DNA of 64,000 bases from OLB11 sp041392835 (GTDB lineage: Bacteria > Bacteroidota > Bacteroidia > Chitinophagales > Chitinophagaceae): NCBI GenBank assembly GCA_041392835.1, contig JAWKLF010000002.1, positions 310,001 through 374,000 on the forward strand, in the 5' to 3' direction. The first letter of the stretch is position 1, and each line of letters begins with the position of its first letter. The translations under genes were made by a program, and so were the position numbers. This document shows positions 62,945 to 64,000 of the stretch, one piece after another. The notes under the pieces are model-generated. The model worked only from the letters and a program-made list of their open reading frames with translations. It searched no databases and was not told where the DNA came from.

Positions 62945-63661
62945 ATGAACAAAACAGATACAACCAAAGGCAGCATACTGTTAGTAGAGGATGAAGAAAA
63001 CCTAGTAGAAGTATTAAGCTACAATTTAATATTGGATGGGTATGAAGTGCGTAGCGAAAGTAATGGAAAAGATGCTCTTAAAGCTTTCAAAGAAGAATAT
63101 TTTGATTGCATCGTATTAGACATCATGATTCCAGAATTAGATGGCATTGCGGTTTGCGAAACAATTAGACTTTCAAACAATCAAATACCTATATTATTCT
63201 TATCAGCAAAAAATACTTCAGAAGATAAAATTCAAGGTTTACGAAAAGGTGGTGATGATTATTTGACTAAACCTTTTAATCTTGAAGAATTATTATTGCG
63301 AATTGAAAAACTAATAGATAAGAATAAACGCATAGAACACATGCCTACACGAACAACTACATTTTCGTTTGGTGGTTGTAACATAGACTTTAATGCTAAT
63401 GTTTGCACTGATATACATGGTGAAAAAAAGGCGTTGACAAAAAAAGAAATTCAATTTTTAAAATTATTGATTGAACATAAAAATGAAGTAATTACACGCG
63501 AACAAATTTTGAAAAGGGTGTGGGGATACAATGTATTTCCTACCACAAGGACTATTGATAATTTTATTTTGACTTTTAGAAAATATTTTGAACAAAACCC
63601 ACGCGACCCAAAATACTTTATCAGTGTAAGAGGCTTAGGATATAAATTTACTATAGATTAA
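62945..63661 (+). CDS. OmpR-type response regulator
   Basis: From the ATG at 62945 the protein has 238 residues. The receiver has ILLVEDEENLVEV, phosphoacceptor D59 (VLDIMIPELDG), switch FLSAKNTSEDK and DDYLTKPFN. The winged-helix output domain (KALTKKEIQFLKLLIEHKNEVIT, VFPTTRTIDNFILTFRKYFE, VRGLGYKFTID) follows. The ATG is preferred over the in-frame start inside the kinase gene. Its last 27 nt overlap the convergent ligase gene. Confidence 0.94.
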   Translation: MNKTDTTKGSILLVEDEENLVEVLSYNLILDGYEVRSESNGKDALKAFKEEYFDCIVLDIMIPELDGIAVCETIRLSNNQIPILFLSAKNTSEDKIQGLRKGGDDYLTKPFNLEELLLRIEKLIDKNKRIEHMPTRTTTFSFGGCNIDFNANVCTDIHGEKKALTKKEIQFLKLLIEHKNEVITREQILKRVWGYNVFPTTRTIDNFILTFRKYFEQNPRDPKYFISVRGLGYKFTID

Positions 63662-64000
63662 TGGCAATGGCTTTTTATTATATTTCATAAAAGCCAGCAA
63701 TGACATTAAGAAAATAAAAAAAACATTACTCGCTTGCGACTCTATCATATTTTCTACAAGACAACTTAAAGCAAAAAGTATCCATACCCAAATACTCCAA
63801 GGATACATTTTTATAGGCATAGCCCAAGCAAAATTATATAATAGCAAAACAAACAAAAAGATACCTATCAAACCCAATTCTATCCATGAAGTCATATACT
63901 GATTGTGCACAGCCATATTATCTTTTGCAAGTTTTACATAGCCTTCTTGATGGAGTTTTTTTCTTAGTTCGTAATTGGCATCGCCAGTTCCGTAGCCAAA
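63635..64000 (-). CDS. O-antigen ligase-like membrane protein, 5'-truncated by window edge
   Basis: Only the C-terminal 121 residues are inside the window; the frame is open to base 64000. The visible part has GYGTGDANYELRKKLHQEGY, then NMAVHNQYMTSWIELGLIG, an arrangement (GxGxGD, HNQY) found in O-antigen ligase/polymerase (Wzy_C) proteins. Hydrophobic helices follow, in FLFVLLLYNFAWAM, WSIWVWILFALSCLV and VFFIFLMSLLAFM. It may join a polysaccharide to a lipid carrier or to core LPS. It overlaps the end of the response regulator by 27 nt. Confidence 0.8.
   Translation of the reverse strand, partial: FGYGTGDANYELRKKLHQEGYVKLAKDNMAVHNQYMTSWIELGLIGIFLFVLLLYNFAWAMPIKMYPWSIWVWILFALSCLVENMIESQASNVFFIFLMSLLAFMKYNKKPLPLIYSKFIS

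Overview
The window is a stretch of an AT-rich chromosome from a member of the phylum Bacteroidota. The evidence is gliding and type IX secretion genes (gldC, a PorP/SprF-like protein, a large PKD protein with a gliding-type C-terminal sorting domain, other sorting-domain proteins), DUF349, DUF4159, DUF983 and GatB/YqeY family genes, a three-gene sdhCAB set, a naturally split methionine synthase, and a repeated TAnnTTTG promoter element just upstream of many start codons. Order or family cannot be fixed from the sequence alone. No rRNA, tRNA, CRISPR array, phage or transposase gene was recognised. The two window ends cut a glycine dehydrogenase gene (left) and an O-antigen-ligase-like gene (right).

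Layout. 1-5.0 kb: gcvP (partial), nadD, and a three-gene minus-strand cluster of membrane, zinc-ribbon and secreted proteins. 5.0-9.5 kb: the sdhC-sdhA-sdhB operon, with a DUF4160/DUF2442 gene pair between sdhC and sdhA and a four-helix-bundle gene flanked by 26-bp inverted repeats between sdhA and sdhB. 9.6-16.1 kb: secreted and lipoprotein genes, a DUF1573-tatC pair, a frameshifted Ig-like lipoprotein gene and a dipeptide-epimerase-type enolase. 16.2-20.4 kb: PadR regulator, double PspC membrane protein and a response regulator/histidine kinase pair. 20.4-27.8 kb: TPR protein, two thioredoxin-fold proteins, leucine dehydrogenase, DUF349 protein, rpoN interrupted by an in-frame stop, and an Nfu-type Fe-S scaffold. 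27.9-33.9 kb: secreted PKD protein plus PorP/SprF partner, gldC, yqeY and cvpA homologues. 34-41.4 kb: acetyltransferase-like protein, two OmpH/Skp chaperones, hydrolase, peroxiredoxin, PhoH and a sorting-domain protein with an in-frame stop. 41.7-48.1 kb: the two subunits of a NAD-linked formate dehydrogenase, separated by an exported C1-type peptidase and a haem-binding protein. 48.5-53.4 kb: aminotransferase, monooxygenase-like protein, secreted repeat protein, FNR-type reductase, and DUF420 and SCO cytochrome-oxidase-assembly-type proteins. 53.5-58.0 kb: ABC exporter, DUF983, ExbD, glycosyltransferase and a decayed enoyl-CoA hydratase. 58-64 kb: two-piece MetH, a second histidine kinase/response regulator pair, and the partial ligase.

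How the genes fit together. Energy metabolism is represented by succinate dehydrogenase/fumarate reductase, formate dehydrogenase, SCO/DUF420 assembly factors and a haem-binding protein. One-carbon metabolism is represented by GcvP, formate dehydrogenase and MetH. Envelope building and secretion are represented by TatC, Skp proteins, T9SS proteins, the ABC exporter, ExbD and the glycosyltransferase.

The most interesting points are the two unrelated gene insertions in one sdh operon, one of them bracketed by inverted repeats that would fold the sdhA-sdhB spacer RNA into a long stem, and four disrupted genes (rpoN and a sorting-domain protein by single in-frame stops, two others by indels). Whether those disruptions are real or sequence errors decides whether this organism has a working sigma-54.
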